64,000 bases of DNA from Sphingobacterium prati (GTDB lineage Bacteria > Bacteroidota > Bacteroidia > Sphingobacteriales > Sphingobacteriaceae): positions 1 through 64,000 of the forward strand of contig NZ_JABJWY010000012.1 of assembly GCF_013167215.1 (NCBI RefSeq), in the 5' to 3' direction. The translations under genes were made by a program, and so were the position numbers. The notes beneath the pieces were generated by a model. That model did no database searches and was not told where the DNA came from. It was given only the letters and a program-made list of their open reading frames with translations. This document shows, one piece after another, positions 36,493 to 45,655 of this stretch. Every line of letters begins with the position of its first letter. The first letter of the stretch is position 1.

Positions 36493-36546
36493 TTGGCTAT
36501 CCCCTCCTCAGGAGAGCACGATATTCCGTCGTGCAGGGATAGCCAA
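36493..36546 (-). promoter_or_regulatory. Three-way-junction element upstream of the 35749 gene
   Basis: An 11-bp outer stem (36493-36503 with 36536-36546) encloses two hairpins: CTCC/GGAG around a 3-base loop (504-507/511-514) and GCACGA/TCGTGC around a 7-base loop (516-521/529-534). The junction has only single unpaired bases. On the minus strand it ends 19 bases before the start codon at 36474, without a T-run. It could be a cis-regulatory RNA, an attenuator or a REP-like repeat. The coordinates were read by eye. Confidence 0.55.
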
Positions 36547-36664
36547 ACTTAGATAAATTGCTTCTTAAATACAATATATTTATACTTCCTAATAAAAACA
36601 ATCTATTAACTTGCTTGCAGCGTGCCCGCAGGCTGCTTAAATAAAAGGAATTACATTGTTCCAA

Positions 36665-37282
36665 TTAGAATACGTACGAACTCACAATGTCGCTATACGT
36701 GAGCAGTGGATTTCTGCCAATATACGCTACCCGAAACTCGTACTCTTGAACTGGATCCAAACCCGTGATCGTAATCCTCGATTTGGAACTCATCACTCGT
36801 TTCCATTCTTCAGCATTTTTCTTGCGGTATTCAAACTGATAGACCAATACCGCTCGCCAGTTGTTTACCCTAAGGTCAGCCACCCCCGATAAATTGGCGC
36901 TCACGGCTACCGAAAAGTTTTTCGGCTTGGGCGCAGCTTCTCCTTTAAGGGTGAAGGTCTTCGACGGATTGAAACCCGCAGACAAGATAATTGCCGGATC
37001 ACCATTCGCTTTACGCTCTATATATAGCGATAAGTGATAGACCACCGTCTTAAGAGAGGCTAGTGTTTGATTTTTGATCACCACTAACCGCTTATCTCTA
37101 TAGGCTGCATCCGCTTGTGCTTTCTTAAATGCCGTCAATGCCTGCTGTAAGTCAGCCAAAGTCGGATCCATATCCGGAAAAGACGCCGCATTATCCGTCA
37201 ATTTAACAACTATGTTTTCAACGAATTTCACATATTGTGCCTCTCCGTTGCTTGTTCCTGTTTGTAATGTCGTTTTTGCCAT
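36665..37282 (-). CDS. Small protein with C-terminal fibronectin type III-like domain
   Basis: The 205 residues split in two. The N-terminal ~100 are helical (DPTLADLQQALTAFKKAQAD, TLASLKTVVYHLSLYIERKA). The C-terminal ~80, from KPKNFSVAVSANLSGVADLR to the end, read as a fibronectin type III-like sandwich with the typical ITITGLDPVQEYEFRVAYIG strand pair. There is no signal peptide, so it may be cytoplasmic or phage-like. Proteins of this layout recur in Bacteroidota; their function is unknown. A -7 box and a strong inverted repeat lie upstream, and an AraC regulator is encoded beyond them on the same strand. Confidence 0.65.
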   Translation of the reverse strand: MAKTTLQTGTSNGEAQYVKFVENIVVKLTDNAASFPDMDPTLADLQQALTAFKKAQADAAYRDKRLVVIKNQTLASLKTVVYHLSLYIERKANGDPAIILSAGFNPSKTFTLKGEAAPKPKNFSVAVSANLSGVADLRVNNWRAVLVYQFEYRKKNAEEWKRVMSSKSRITITGLDPVQEYEFRVAYIGRNPLLTYSDIVSSYVF

Positions 37283-37323
37283 AATTACTGTTTTTAAAAT
37301 TTATAACTCGTTGATCAACAAAA

Positions 37324-37331
37324 CAAATATA
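37324..37331 (-). promoter_or_regulatory. -7 box of the FnIII-like gene
   Basis: The minus strand reads TATATTTG, matching TAnnTTTG, about 40 bases before the start at 37282. Candidate -33 TTTG sites lie 14 or 26 bases upstream, not at the ideal 20. The 24-bp inverted repeat starts 18 bases further up. Confidence 0.5.
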
Positions 37332-37348
37332 GCATGGGCACCTCCCAA

Positions 37349-37416
37349 ATAGGGGGTCAAATTGAGCCAAAAATAGCCTCCATCATCGATAATTTTGGCT
37401 CAATTTGATCCCCTAT
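37349..37416. repeat. Long imperfect inverted repeat, candidate operator or small element
   Basis: The 24-base arms (37349-37372 and 37393-37416) match with one mismatch and surround a 20-base centre. The core of each arm is TCAAATTGAGCCAAAA. It lies where an operator would be, upstream of the -7 box at 37324. No T-run follows, so it is not an ordinary terminator. A MITE-like remnant is the alternative. Confidence 0.8.
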
Positions 37417-37488
37417 ATCGCAAAAAAGGAGAAAAATATGCATTTCTGAATCCTGGAAGCAGATTTGATCCGTTCAACAAAAAAACTT

Positions 37489-37572
37489 TTTGGTTTAATA
37501 AAACTTTTCTTTTGCTTAGAAAAAAGTACTGTTGGTCTTAAAAAAAATAGTTTTGGTTTGATGAAAAGATCA
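37489..37572 (+). repeat. Four degenerate 21-bp tandem repeats
   Basis: Four copies of a 21-base unit (starts near 37489, 37510, 37531 and 37552) share TTxGxTTxxxxAAA. Read in frame they encode FGLIKLF, FCLEKST, VGLKKNS and FGLMKRS. Leu and Lys are kept in all four although the Leu codons differ (TTA, TTA, CTT, TTG), which hints at a heptad coding repeat. The reading frame (37465-37665) starts with TTG and ends after 66 residues. Whether it is translated is unknown. Otherwise the 37417-37768 gap shows nothing else. Confidence 0.5.
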
Positions 37573-37768
37573 GACGGCACAACAAGTGATTTGTATCATC
37601 GGAATAACAAGGTCATGGTACAACAAATAAATCAAACTGTGATAAAAACAGATCGTTCGGTTTAGTAGATGATACGAATCGTTCAACAAATTCAAATTCC
37701 TACCTGTTTACGTTCCATCTTGTCTGATAAAAACACTTTCCAGCCCAAAAAGCAAGTATTAATGCAGG

Positions 37769-38767
37769 TCAACTCTCGTCATCCTCACCCTGCACTTTAA
37801 AAAACTCCATTTCCTTTTTAAATATACTTGGACTCTGAAAAAAATATTTTTTAAATTCTCTGCTGAAATACTTCCTGTTGGGATAATTCAAAAGATTGGA
37901 AATCGCCTCAATAGACATTTCGCCCTCGTAAAGTAGATCACGGGCATGGTTTAATTTCAATCGCTGGATGTAATCAACAATTTTGATCGGCCTGTTTTCG
38001 AATGCACGGGTCAAGGTCCGGAGACTGACATTCAACCCTTCAGCAACCATCTCTTTGTTAATCGAATCCAATAGATTATCGTTGATATAAGCCAAAGCCT
38101 TATGGTATAACCCCAGCATTGAGCGCTCGCTCTGATCCGACTGTTTATCTAACTGCTTGCAATACTCATCAAGCAGCCTACACACATGCAACAACAATTC
38201 CGCTTTGCCCCGAAATGGGAAATATATGGTTCGCTCAATACGTTTCCATACTTCGCGAAGACTATGGTTGATACTGATATCCGGTTCCCAATACCAGGTC
38301 GAATGATCAGCATCGGCACCAAAGACTAGCGAACCCAGCATCGGAAATTCTTTAAGTAGATCTGAAGTAAAATTCTTTTTATAACCAATCAGTATTATCC
38401 ATTGCCGAGTAGGGCGAAGAATGAGAGATATTTTGGAAACTTGGGAAGAAAATGAAATGCAACGGTTATCACTCAACGGTAGATTATGTGGCAAATAAAT
38501 ATCCGAGTTGCCCATAAATTGATATAATTGCCAGAATGCCACGTGCTCGGTCATGAGATCCAAACGCTGCCCTCCCCCAGTGACAGACTGCTTTAACTCC
38601 AGCAATACAAATTCGTCAAACTCAATATAGATACCCTCAAAACCATCTTCGTTACTGTAGTGATGCTGCAAAGGCAAAAATGACAACCTCGCTCCGCGAA
38701 TAGGCTTATCCGCGGGCAATATCTTCTTCTGTAAATCGATATATGCAGCTGCAAACATACAGGTCAA
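37769..38767 (-). CDS. AraC-family transcriptional regulator
   Basis: The C-terminal ~100 residues are an AraC DNA-binding domain with two helix-turn-helix units: MVAEGLNVSLRTLTRAFENR and SIEAISNLLNYPNRKYFSRE, followed by FKKYFFQSPSIFKKE. The N-terminal ~200 residues, with GARLSFLPLQHHYSNEDGFE and a cupin-like beta pattern, should form the ligand domain. The 332 residues are usual. ATG at 38758 is an alternative start. It lies 485 bases upstream of the FnIII-like gene on the same strand, and next to a repeat that could be its operator; the lutABC operon is divergent and could also be its target. Confidence 0.9.
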   Translation of the reverse strand: MTCMFAAAYIDLQKKILPADKPIRGARLSFLPLQHHYSNEDGFEGIYIEFDEFVLLELKQSVTGGGQRLDLMTEHVAFWQLYQFMGNSDIYLPHNLPLSDNRCISFSSQVSKISLILRPTRQWIILIGYKKNFTSDLLKEFPMLGSLVFGADADHSTWYWEPDISINHSLREVWKRIERTIYFPFRGKAELLLHVCRLLDEYCKQLDKQSDQSERSMLGLYHKALAYINDNLLDSINKEMVAEGLNVSLRTLTRAFENRPIKIVDYIQRLKLNHARDLLYEGEMSIEAISNLLNYPNRKYFSREFKKYFFQSPSIFKKEMEFFKVQGEDDES

Positions 38768-38980
38768 TTAGGGTTAGTATTATAAATTTAACGAATTTCA
38801 GCGAATAATCTATAAAGAGCCAAAATCTCAGTTACCATCCCACAACAATACAAACAAAGCCAATCTTCGTTTGTTACTACCAACGAATTGTATTCGGTAA
38901 TTTAATCGTTAGGACAGGATAGTTAAGAACAGTAATACCGATGTTTATTTGTAAAATTAGCCCTCAATTAAATCACTACT

Positions 38981-39724
38981 ATGCGTGTTGGACTATTTAT
39001 TCCCTGTTATATAGATGCCATTTACCCAAAAGTCGGTATTGCTACACTAGAATTATTAGAAAAGCTCGGTGTTGAGGTCATTGTTCCGCTAGATCAAACT
39101 TGTTGCGGACAACCGATGGGAAATGAGGGCGACCAGAAAAATGCTGCTGCTGCAGAGGCGCTTTTCTGCAAAAATTTTGAAGGCTTTGATTACATTGTTG
39201 GCCCCGCAGGCAGCTGCGTAAAGCATGTACGCCAGCATTTTGATGCCATTCCGCAGACTACCCAAGTACAACAGATCCGCAGAAACACCTTCGAACTTGT
39301 CGAGTTTTTAACAGATATATTACAGGTCAGCGAATTTCCCTGGACATCCTTTAACCATAACGTGGCCATACACAACAGTTGCTCGGCAATCCGCGGACTA
39401 CATATCCAATCCCGATCCGAATGGCAGGAACCTAGATTCAATAAAACCGAAGAACTCCTTCATAGGGTATCCGGTGTAACTGTAAAGCATTTGGACCGAC
39501 CAGATGAGTGCTGTGGCTTTGGTGGCACCTTCTGTGTGACCGATGAAGCGGTAAGTGTTAAAATGGGGCAAGATAAAGTCGCTGACTACGAAAGGCAGGA
39601 AGTAGCGTATGTGGTATCCCCTGATATGTCTTGCCTCATGCATCAGCAGGGGATCGCTGAAAGGGACAAATCGCCTTTAAAATTTGTACATATCGCCCAA
39701 GTATTAAACAACGGCCCTTATTAA
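38981..39724 (+). CDS. lutA: Lactate utilisation protein LutA (LldE), Fe-S oxidoreductase
   Basis: One of three subunits of the iron-sulfur L-lactate oxidase complex LutABC, which turns lactate into pyruvate. The two CCG domains are present: DQTCCGQPMGNEG and, near the C-terminus, PDECCGFGGTFCVTDEAV. The opening FIPCYIDAIYPKVGIATLEL is also diagnostic, with the cysteine of the first motif. The 247 residues match LutA (about 240). lutB follows after 57 bases and lutC after that, in the usual order. The AraC gene lies divergently upstream. Confidence 0.94.
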   Translation: MRVGLFIPCYIDAIYPKVGIATLELLEKLGVEVIVPLDQTCCGQPMGNEGDQKNAAAAEALFCKNFEGFDYIVGPAGSCVKHVRQHFDAIPQTTQVQQIRRNTFELVEFLTDILQVSEFPWTSFNHNVAIHNSCSAIRGLHIQSRSEWQEPRFNKTEELLHRVSGVTVKHLDRPDECCGFGGTFCVTDEAVSVKMGQDKVADYERQEVAYVVSPDMSCLMHQQGIAERDKSPLKFVHIAQVLNNGPY

Positions 39725-39781
39725 GGCGCAGATACTTTTAATCGTATGAGCGCCAAAAGGAAGCGAACATTGCATGAATAA

Positions 39782-41176
39782 ATGAAATTTAAGCGAATGA
39801 AAATAAACGTTGAAAAAAATGCTGCTGCATTCATCCATATGGATGACGTGCATCAACCAACACACGATAAAAATCTTTGGAATGCACGCATGAAACGTGA
39901 TCGTATGGCCGCCAGCATTCCCGAATGGGAACAGATGCGTGACCTCGCTTCACAGATCAAAGAACACGCGCTGACCCACCTTGATCAATATGTAGAACAG
40001 TTTGTCACGGCTGCCACAAAACGCGGCACAATAGTACACTTCGCCAAGACGGCTGAAGATCACAACCGCATCATTTATGAGATCCTCAAAAGCCACAATG
40101 CCACCAAAATCGTCAAAAGTAAGTCCATGTTACAGGAAGAATGTGAAATGGCCCCTTATCTGGAATCGCGAGGCATCGAACTTATCGAAACGGATCTCGG
40201 CGAACGCATCCAACAACTGTCGGGCGAAATGCCCAGCCATATTGTGATGCCTGCCATCCATAAAACGACTGACGATGTTGCCGAACTGTTTGCAAGAACC
40301 ATCGGAACCGACCCCAATAATAAAGACCCCAAGGAGCTGACCGAAGCCATGCGCAATAATGCACGACCGAAGTTTTTGGAGGCTCACGCTGGGCTCACCG
40401 GAGCAAACTTTGCCGTGGCCGAAACCGGAGCATTTGTTGTCTGTACCAACGAAGGTAATGCAGATCTGACAGCGGCGATTCCTCCGCTACATATTGCCAG
40501 TATCGGAATCGAAAAGATCCTCCCGAAAACAGAGGATCTCGGACTGTTTATTCGCCTCTTATCCCGCAGCGCACTCGGCACACCGGCCACACAATATACC
40601 TCCCATTTTATGGGTCCGCGCGAAAACGGAACCGAGCTCCATATTGTCCTAACCGACAATGGCCGTTCTGAACGACTGGGTAAAGCGGAATTTTGGTATT
40701 CGTTAAAATGTATCCGTTGCGGTGCCTGCATGAATACATGTCCCGTATATCGGAGAAGCAGTGGCATTGCATACGGAGCAACTTATTCCGGCCCCATCGG
40801 CATCATTATCGATCCAACGTTTGATGATAAAAAATACAGTGAACTACCTTTTCATTCGTCGCTGTGCGGCTCCTGCACAGAAGTGTGCCCTGTCCATATC
40901 AATATCGCCGAACAGATCACGCTATGGCGCCAGCACATGGTGCGTATCAAAGCGTCCAAACCCTCCCTACACTATGCATTTAACGTTGCAGGAAAATTGT
41001 TTGGTAGTCCAAAATGGTTTAGAAGAGCTGAAAAATTAGGCTATTACGGCCTCAAACTTGCACCAGATTGGCTAGTATACAATAAAACATTGAATGCCTG
41101 GGGCAAAAATAGACAAATGCCAGCTATCCAGAAGGAGACCTTCCGAGATTGGTATATCAAAAATAGAGTAAAATAA
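39782..41176 (+). CDS. lutB: Lactate utilisation protein LutB (LldF), Fe-S protein
   Basis: The central subunit of LutABC. The N-terminal LUD domain (about residues 60-300) contains GTIVHFAKTAEDHNRI, LTGANFAVAETGAFVV and SQ-type conserved blocks. Two ferredoxin-type Fe-S clusters follow: CIRCGACMNTCPVYRRSSG and CGSCTEVCPVHINIAEQI. The C-terminal helical part ends with WRRAEK-like FRRAEKLGYYGLKLAPDW. The 464 residues are typical. A second in-frame ATG at 39797 (MKINVE) is an alternative start. Confidence 0.95.
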   Translation: MKFKRMKINVEKNAAAFIHMDDVHQPTHDKNLWNARMKRDRMAASIPEWEQMRDLASQIKEHALTHLDQYVEQFVTAATKRGTIVHFAKTAEDHNRIIYEILKSHNATKIVKSKSMLQEECEMAPYLESRGIELIETDLGERIQQLSGEMPSHIVMPAIHKTTDDVAELFARTIGTDPNNKDPKELTEAMRNNARPKFLEAHAGLTGANFAVAETGAFVVCTNEGNADLTAAIPPLHIASIGIEKILPKTEDLGLFIRLLSRSALGTPATQYTSHFMGPRENGTELHIVLTDNGRSERLGKAEFWYSLKCIRCGACMNTCPVYRRSSGIAYGATYSGPIGIIIDPTFDDKKYSELPFHSSLCGSCTEVCPVHINIAEQITLWRQHMVRIKASKPSLHYAFNVAGKLFGSPKWFRRAEKLGYYGLKLAPDWLVYNKTLNAWGKNRQMPAIQKETFRDWYIKNRVK

Positions 41177-41209
41177 CGACAGGTAGACAAACGCATATAT
41201 TATTGACCA

Positions 41210-41818
41210 ATGAGCGACTTACACCAACTTTTGGGTGATATCAGAAAACATCTTCCCAAAGAAAAAATAGTTTATCCGCAAGTACCCACATTCACGAAAA
41301 TAAAAGACAAAGCGGTCCTGAAACAGCAATTTATTGATGCGCTGGCTCTTGTTGGCGGTGTCTGCCATGACGTGAGCGACATTGCTGAATGCCAGCAGAT
41401 CATGCGTGATAAATTGGGCGAAGTTGCGATTATCTGTTCGGCTACCGCCGAATGGGAAGGGAATAAGACCATCACGGACGTTGCTCACCCCAGAGATCTG
41501 GACGATGTCGACTTAGGCATCATCCGTGCCGAATTTGGCGTTGCTGAAATGGGTATGGTCTGGCTGACCGAAAACTCGTTAAAAATTAATTCTCTCGGAT
41601 TTTTAAGTCAACATTTGGCCGTTTTGCTAGATCCCGATGCCATCACCGAGAACATGCATACGGCATACCAGCAGATTGATTTCAATGCATCGGAATATGG
41701 CTGCTTTGTCATGGGCCCTTCGGCTACAGCAGACATTGGAGCAACACTGGTTCGCGGCGCCCAAGGCCCCAGAAGCCTAACACTGTTTTTCCTGAAAACG
41801 CCTGTTCCTGATCAATAA
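41210..41818 (+). CDS. lutC: Lactate utilisation protein LutC (LldG)
   Basis: The third LutABC subunit, made of a single LUD domain without Fe-S motifs. Recognisable blocks are AEFGVAEMGMVWLTENS and GPSATADIGATLVRGAQGPRS, which contain the family GxSxTADIE/GxxxxGxxGPR signature. The 202 residues match LutC. It begins 34 bases after lutB and is followed by a strong bidirectional terminator, so it closes the operon. Confidence 0.94.
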   Translation: MSDLHQLLGDIRKHLPKEKIVYPQVPTFTKIKDKAVLKQQFIDALALVGGVCHDVSDIAECQQIMRDKLGEVAIICSATAEWEGNKTITDVAHPRDLDDVDLGIIRAEFGVAEMGMVWLTENSLKINSLGFLSQHLAVLLDPDAITENMHTAYQQIDFNASEYGCFVMGPSATADIGATLVRGAQGPRSLTLFFLKTPVPDQ

Positions 41819-41922
41819 GGATCCGAAGCGAAGTAACTTCTGAAACGAAGCATCTGCTGATTTAAATGGTTTTTCTGAACAGCACATTCATCTGCCAAAA
41901 TTCTTCAAAAGTGCTAATCCAA

Positions 41923-41961
41923 AATAAAATGGGCCGCCCAAAGTAGCGTGCCCATTTTATT
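41923..41961. terminator. Bidirectional terminator between lutC and the S41 protease gene
   Basis: A perfect 12-bp stem (AATAAAATGGGC, 41923-41934, with 41950-41961) with a 15-base loop; A/T-rich stem bases provide T-runs on both strands for the two convergent genes. Confidence 0.8.
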
Positions 41962-41985
41962 AAACTTATCCCGTGGGATAACTCC

Positions 41986-44900
41986 TTATTTGATATCACC
42001 GAGAATTTCTTGTATCGCCCGCTCCAATTGAGGATCCCTATTTTCCACCCGATCCTGAACTGTATTTTTCACGAGGATATCCGGCGCGACACCTGTCTGC
42101 TCCAAATCCTGACCATCCAGGGTATAACATCCCCAAGAAGGTAATCGGTAGAAAGACCCATCAACCAGTCCTTTACCGGAAGTAAAGATGATCCAGCGGT
42201 AAGTTTCATTACCGATGACCTTACCAAGTTTTAGTGCTTTGAATCCTGCCGCAGTCATCTCCGCATCACTTAAAGACTGTTCATTGATCAACAGGACGAT
42301 CGGCTTGGCGGCGGGAGCAAAATTACTTTGTGGCGCTCGTTTTCCACCACGATACTGCCACTGTAGGTAAGGGCGCTGCGACAAAAAGCGCAATACTTCA
42401 TCGTGCACATTTCCTCCAGTATTATAGCGTAGGTCTAAGATAATTCCTTGTTTATTATTCTCCTGCTCTGCCATATCAATGAGAAAACGTTGCAATTCTC
42501 CGCCCGACATATTCTTCATATGCGAATAGGCTATTTTGTTGCCACTCAATTTGTCAACACGGCTGCGGTTGTCCCTGATCCATTCATCATAAATCAATTC
42601 CCTAAAGGCCGTACTGGAAATAGGCCGCACATTGGTATGAACTTCTTTCCCATTGCGGTTCAGCGTCAGCTGTACTTCTTCTTCCAATGATGGCCAGGTA
42701 AAATAGCTGTCCCGATCTATCGTCCTGCTTAATTTAACACTATTGACAGCAACCAGTATATCACCTGTTTTAATATCCACCTCTTTCTTTGCTGCGGGGC
42801 CATTATTTATGATTCGGCTGATCTTATAAGGGTTTTCGCTATCATATTCCACTCCGATTTCGTTCGTTACGAAGCCAAATGGTTTACGTTCTTCAGCTCC
42901 CATCGAACTAAAACCCAAATGTGATGAGTTGAGCTCTCCTAACATATCGTTCAGGAGAATACGCAGGTCATTACGATCATTGATTCCTGGCAGATATTTT
43001 TCGTATTTCTTTTTTGTTGCCGTCCAGTCTATGCCATGAAAATTGCTGTCGTAGAAATTTTCCTCCAGATTGGCCCAGGTCTCATAAAACATCTGGTTAA
43101 ACTCTTTCTCCAGATCTCTATTGAATTTAAAGCTCATGGTTATCGCATCAAGTTTATTCAGGTCAAGGTTATATTTCTGAATGATGCCTCGGTGCAAAAC
43201 AAAGTACTTGCCTGCCGATTCCTGCACCTGTCCCATCCCGCCATCGATTACTTTTTCAGTTTTTGGCGCTGTGAATGGCTCATAAACGGTTCGATAAGCA
43301 CTGAACTTGCCTTCATGATCAGACGAATAGAAGACATACGACTTATCTGCTTTTTGGATTACCAAGGGGTTGTATTGTGTCCCAAATGCAGGACTGACCT
43401 GTTCGATACGATCCCGCAGCCCCTCTAGGTCAATCTCTACCAAGACCGTTTTCTTCGGCTCTGGACTAGGGGCTGCCGGCTTATTCTTCGCAGCATTGGC
43501 CTTATTTTTGTCCTTGGCGTCGTTTTCTTTTTTAGGCACTGTTGGTTTATTTGTTGTCGTATCTTTCTTTACTGCTGGCTGAGCAAATAATTCGTCAAAC
43601 TTCGTACTACGATAAGGCTGGTCAAAATTGGTCAGGGCCATACGGAAGATGCTCGAATTTTGCATTCCGGTAGGGTAGGATGGTTTTGTTCTATTGCTCG
43701 AAAAATAGATATACTTCCCATCCGGGGACCAATAGGGGCTTGTCTCAGAGACACCGGTATTGGTCAGGTTGGTCGTTTGTCCGCTCTTAAGGTTATGGAC
43801 AAAGATATCCTGTTCAAAATTTCGTATTGCTGTAAACAACAGGTAGTTTCCATCTGGAGAAAATGAAGGCGATGAATTTTGAAACGCCCAGATTTCATCC
43901 TTGACAACGGTCTGGCTCTTTAAGCTTGTCAGGTCCAATGTGCGCACTTCGTCCCGGCCGCTCAGGTAGACAGCCTTGGTTTTATCCGCATTGAATGTAA
44001 TATCGCGGTTATTGCGCAGATCTTGCGTTAATTGCTTTACTTCTCCCTTGCCGTCTGCCGTACGGGAAAACCAGTTCTGATACCCATGATAGGTTTGGCT
44101 ATACAGCAAGGTTTTACTATCCTTGAGCCATTTGACTTCCATGACACGCTCCCCTTGGCCGGGCATCTGACGGACAAATTTACCTTCGCTATCGGATACA
44201 AATAACTCTCCTCTGGATACAAACGCTATTTTTTTCCCGTCGGGCGAAACATCGAAATGGCTGATATTACCCGAAATATCGAATTCCTTCAGCTTGCCAA
44301 GGACCTGATTGCGGTTTAAAGCGATATTGGGCTGTACCGTTTTCTTTTCGGCGACATCGTAAATATAGAGCTGATACCCCTTTTCAAATGCAATTTTATC
44401 ACCGTTCGCTGCTACAAAAGGCCGTTTAATGGACTCCGGAAAGCTTGTTAATGCAATCTTGGTCTTACCGTTCAACTTGTACAGGTTGTATTCACCATTG
44501 TTTTCATCCGAAACATAATATATGTTTCCCTTTTGATCTGCTGTCGGCCAAAGATCTTTTCCGGAATAGTCTGTATATTGTTGAAAGGTTTTTGTCTGGG
44601 GATTATAGGAATGAATATCCGGGTTGAACGCACCTTTATAACGCTTACGATTTGCCGAACTATATCCTTCCCAGCTATTGTTAAACAGGAGCTCGCCCGA
44701 AGGCGTAGGCACGATACCGCTGATATAATTGAAAAAATGTGGTAATAAGCGTGTTGCCGTACCACCCTCCAAGGAGACCTGGTAGCCGCCCATGCGATTA
44801 TAGCGCGTAGAAGTGAAATAGAGTGTTTTACTGTCCCAGCTCCAGCTGTCCACTTCATCCGAGGCATCATGCGCGGTCAATTGGCGGATATCTCCTCCAG

Positions 44901-45189
44901 CCAAGGGCATCACATAGATATCCATATTTCCATTTTGATTGGCCGAGAATGCCATCCATTTGCCGTCCGGAGAGATCCGGGGATTGATTTCATTTCCCTC
45001 CATACCCGTAAGCCGGACAGCTACGCCGCCCTCGCTTGCTACTTTCCAAAGATCACCTTCATAACTGAATACCATCTCCTTCCCGTCGGGCGTCAATGTG
45101 GGATGAGACAAAAATGTGGGTTGCTGCGCAACGACATAAGCAGTTCCACCATAGGCCAGAACTGCACTCAAAAGCAGTTTTTTTATCAT
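41986..45189 (-). CDS. Tricorn-like S41 peptidase with N-terminal beta-propeller
   Basis: A signal peptide (ending VVAQQ) is followed by a propeller of WD40/TolB-like repeats, for example GKEMVFSYEGDLWKVASEGG, SPDGKWMAFSANQNGNMDIY and SPDGKYIYFSSNRTK, across about residues 25-530. A Lys/Pro/Ala-rich linker (about 540-600) leads to the protease part: a C1-type domain, a PDZ-like domain (IKTGDILVAVNSVKL) and the S41 core, where LDLRYNTGGNVHDEVLRFL and LLINEQSLSDAEMTAAGFKA hold the catalytic serine region. Tricorn proteins degrade peptides released by other proteases. The 1067 residues match. Location is probably periplasmic. A -7 box is at 45224. Confidence 0.92.
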   Translation of the reverse strand: MIKKLLLSAVLAYGGTAYVVAQQPTFLSHPTLTPDGKEMVFSYEGDLWKVASEGGVAVRLTGMEGNEINPRISPDGKWMAFSANQNGNMDIYVMPLAGGDIRQLTAHDASDEVDSWSWDSKTLYFTSTRYNRMGGYQVSLEGGTATRLLPHFFNYISGIVPTPSGELLFNNSWEGYSSANRKRYKGAFNPDIHSYNPQTKTFQQYTDYSGKDLWPTADQKGNIYYVSDENNGEYNLYKLNGKTKIALTSFPESIKRPFVAANGDKIAFEKGYQLYIYDVAEKKTVQPNIALNRNQVLGKLKEFDISGNISHFDVSPDGKKIAFVSRGELFVSDSEGKFVRQMPGQGERVMEVKWLKDSKTLLYSQTYHGYQNWFSRTADGKGEVKQLTQDLRNNRDITFNADKTKAVYLSGRDEVRTLDLTSLKSQTVVKDEIWAFQNSSPSFSPDGNYLLFTAIRNFEQDIFVHNLKSGQTTNLTNTGVSETSPYWSPDGKYIYFSSNRTKPSYPTGMQNSSIFRMALTNFDQPYRSTKFDELFAQPAVKKDTTTNKPTVPKKENDAKDKNKANAAKNKPAAPSPEPKKTVLVEIDLEGLRDRIEQVSPAFGTQYNPLVIQKADKSYVFYSSDHEGKFSAYRTVYEPFTAPKTEKVIDGGMGQVQESAGKYFVLHRGIIQKYNLDLNKLDAITMSFKFNRDLEKEFNQMFYETWANLEENFYDSNFHGIDWTATKKKYEKYLPGINDRNDLRILLNDMLGELNSSHLGFSSMGAEERKPFGFVTNEIGVEYDSENPYKISRIINNGPAAKKEVDIKTGDILVAVNSVKLSRTIDRDSYFTWPSLEEEVQLTLNRNGKEVHTNVRPISSTAFRELIYDEWIRDNRSRVDKLSGNKIAYSHMKNMSGGELQRFLIDMAEQENNKQGIILDLRYNTGGNVHDEVLRFLSQRPYLQWQYRGGKRAPQSNFAPAAKPIVLLINEQSLSDAEMTAAGFKALKLGKVIGNETYRWIIFTSGKGLVDGSFYRLPSWGCYTLDGQDLEQTGVAPDILVKNTVQDRVENRDPQLERAIQEILGDIK

Positions 45190-45223
45190 TATATCTAGGA
45201 GGCTAATAATTGTTCGCCATGAA

Positions 45224-45231
45224 CAAAAATA
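45224..45231 (-). promoter_or_regulatory. -7 box of the S41 protease gene
   Basis: The minus strand reads TATTTTTG (TAnnTTTG), about 34 bases before the start at 45189. No -33 TTTG is seen at the ideal distance. Confidence 0.45.
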
Positions 45232-45628
45232 GAATAGCTTATTGAAAAACTATCGCCGTATTACGAATTTTACATTTTGATTGTATTTAAGCATGCTCTA
45301 CCACATCTTCTTGAAACAACTTCGTATATTTAAAGTAAAAAGGTAATATATGCTGACGGCCGACGGGTATATGGCGATAGACAAGTTTGAGTTGTCCCCT
45401 AGCACAATATATCAGCTTAATAACAAGATAGTTAACAAAAAGAAGATAATTATCATCTGTCTTCAACCTTCGAAAACACAGCGTAAGAAGATAATTAACA
45501 TCCTTATTGAGGATAATTTTCTCCTTTTTTATCGTTATTACTATCCCCCAGTTTTAAGGATCAGTTTCCTGTAGGCCTGGCGATTAAATTTCTTTATTGA
45601 TCCTGTCGCGAAATGAAATACTTATCCG

Positions 45629-45636
45629 TAACTTTG
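45629..45636 (+). promoter_or_regulatory. -7 box of the MFS transporter gene
   Basis: TAACTTTG is an exact TAnnTTTG match ending 19 bases before the ATG at 45656. The -33 position reads GTCG and is weak. Confidence 0.55.
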
Positions 45637-45655
45637 CACGCTCAAATCAAATACT

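Larger units (their letters stand above)
45190..45655. other. Intergenic region with divergent promoters
   Basis: The divergent gap between the S41 protease and MFS genes is AT-rich and carries a -7 box for each side (45224-45231 minus, 45629-45636 plus). A 74-codon reading frame at 45350-45574 shows no family signature and is probably spurious. No RNA gene or repeat was recognised. Confidence 0.6.

Noticed and set aside
37465..37665. 66-codon frame with a TTG start over the 21-bp repeats
   Set aside because: Not listed as a gene because the start is weak and only the repeat section has a pattern; reported as a repeat and a finding instead.
40384..40767. 127-codon minus-strand frame inside lutB
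   Set aside because: Antisense shadow of a well-supported gene in a GC-richer stretch.
45350..45574. 74-codon reading frame in the gap between the S41 protease and MFS genes
   Set aside because: AT-rich, lysine/isoleucine-heavy translation with no family signature; lies between two divergent promoters.
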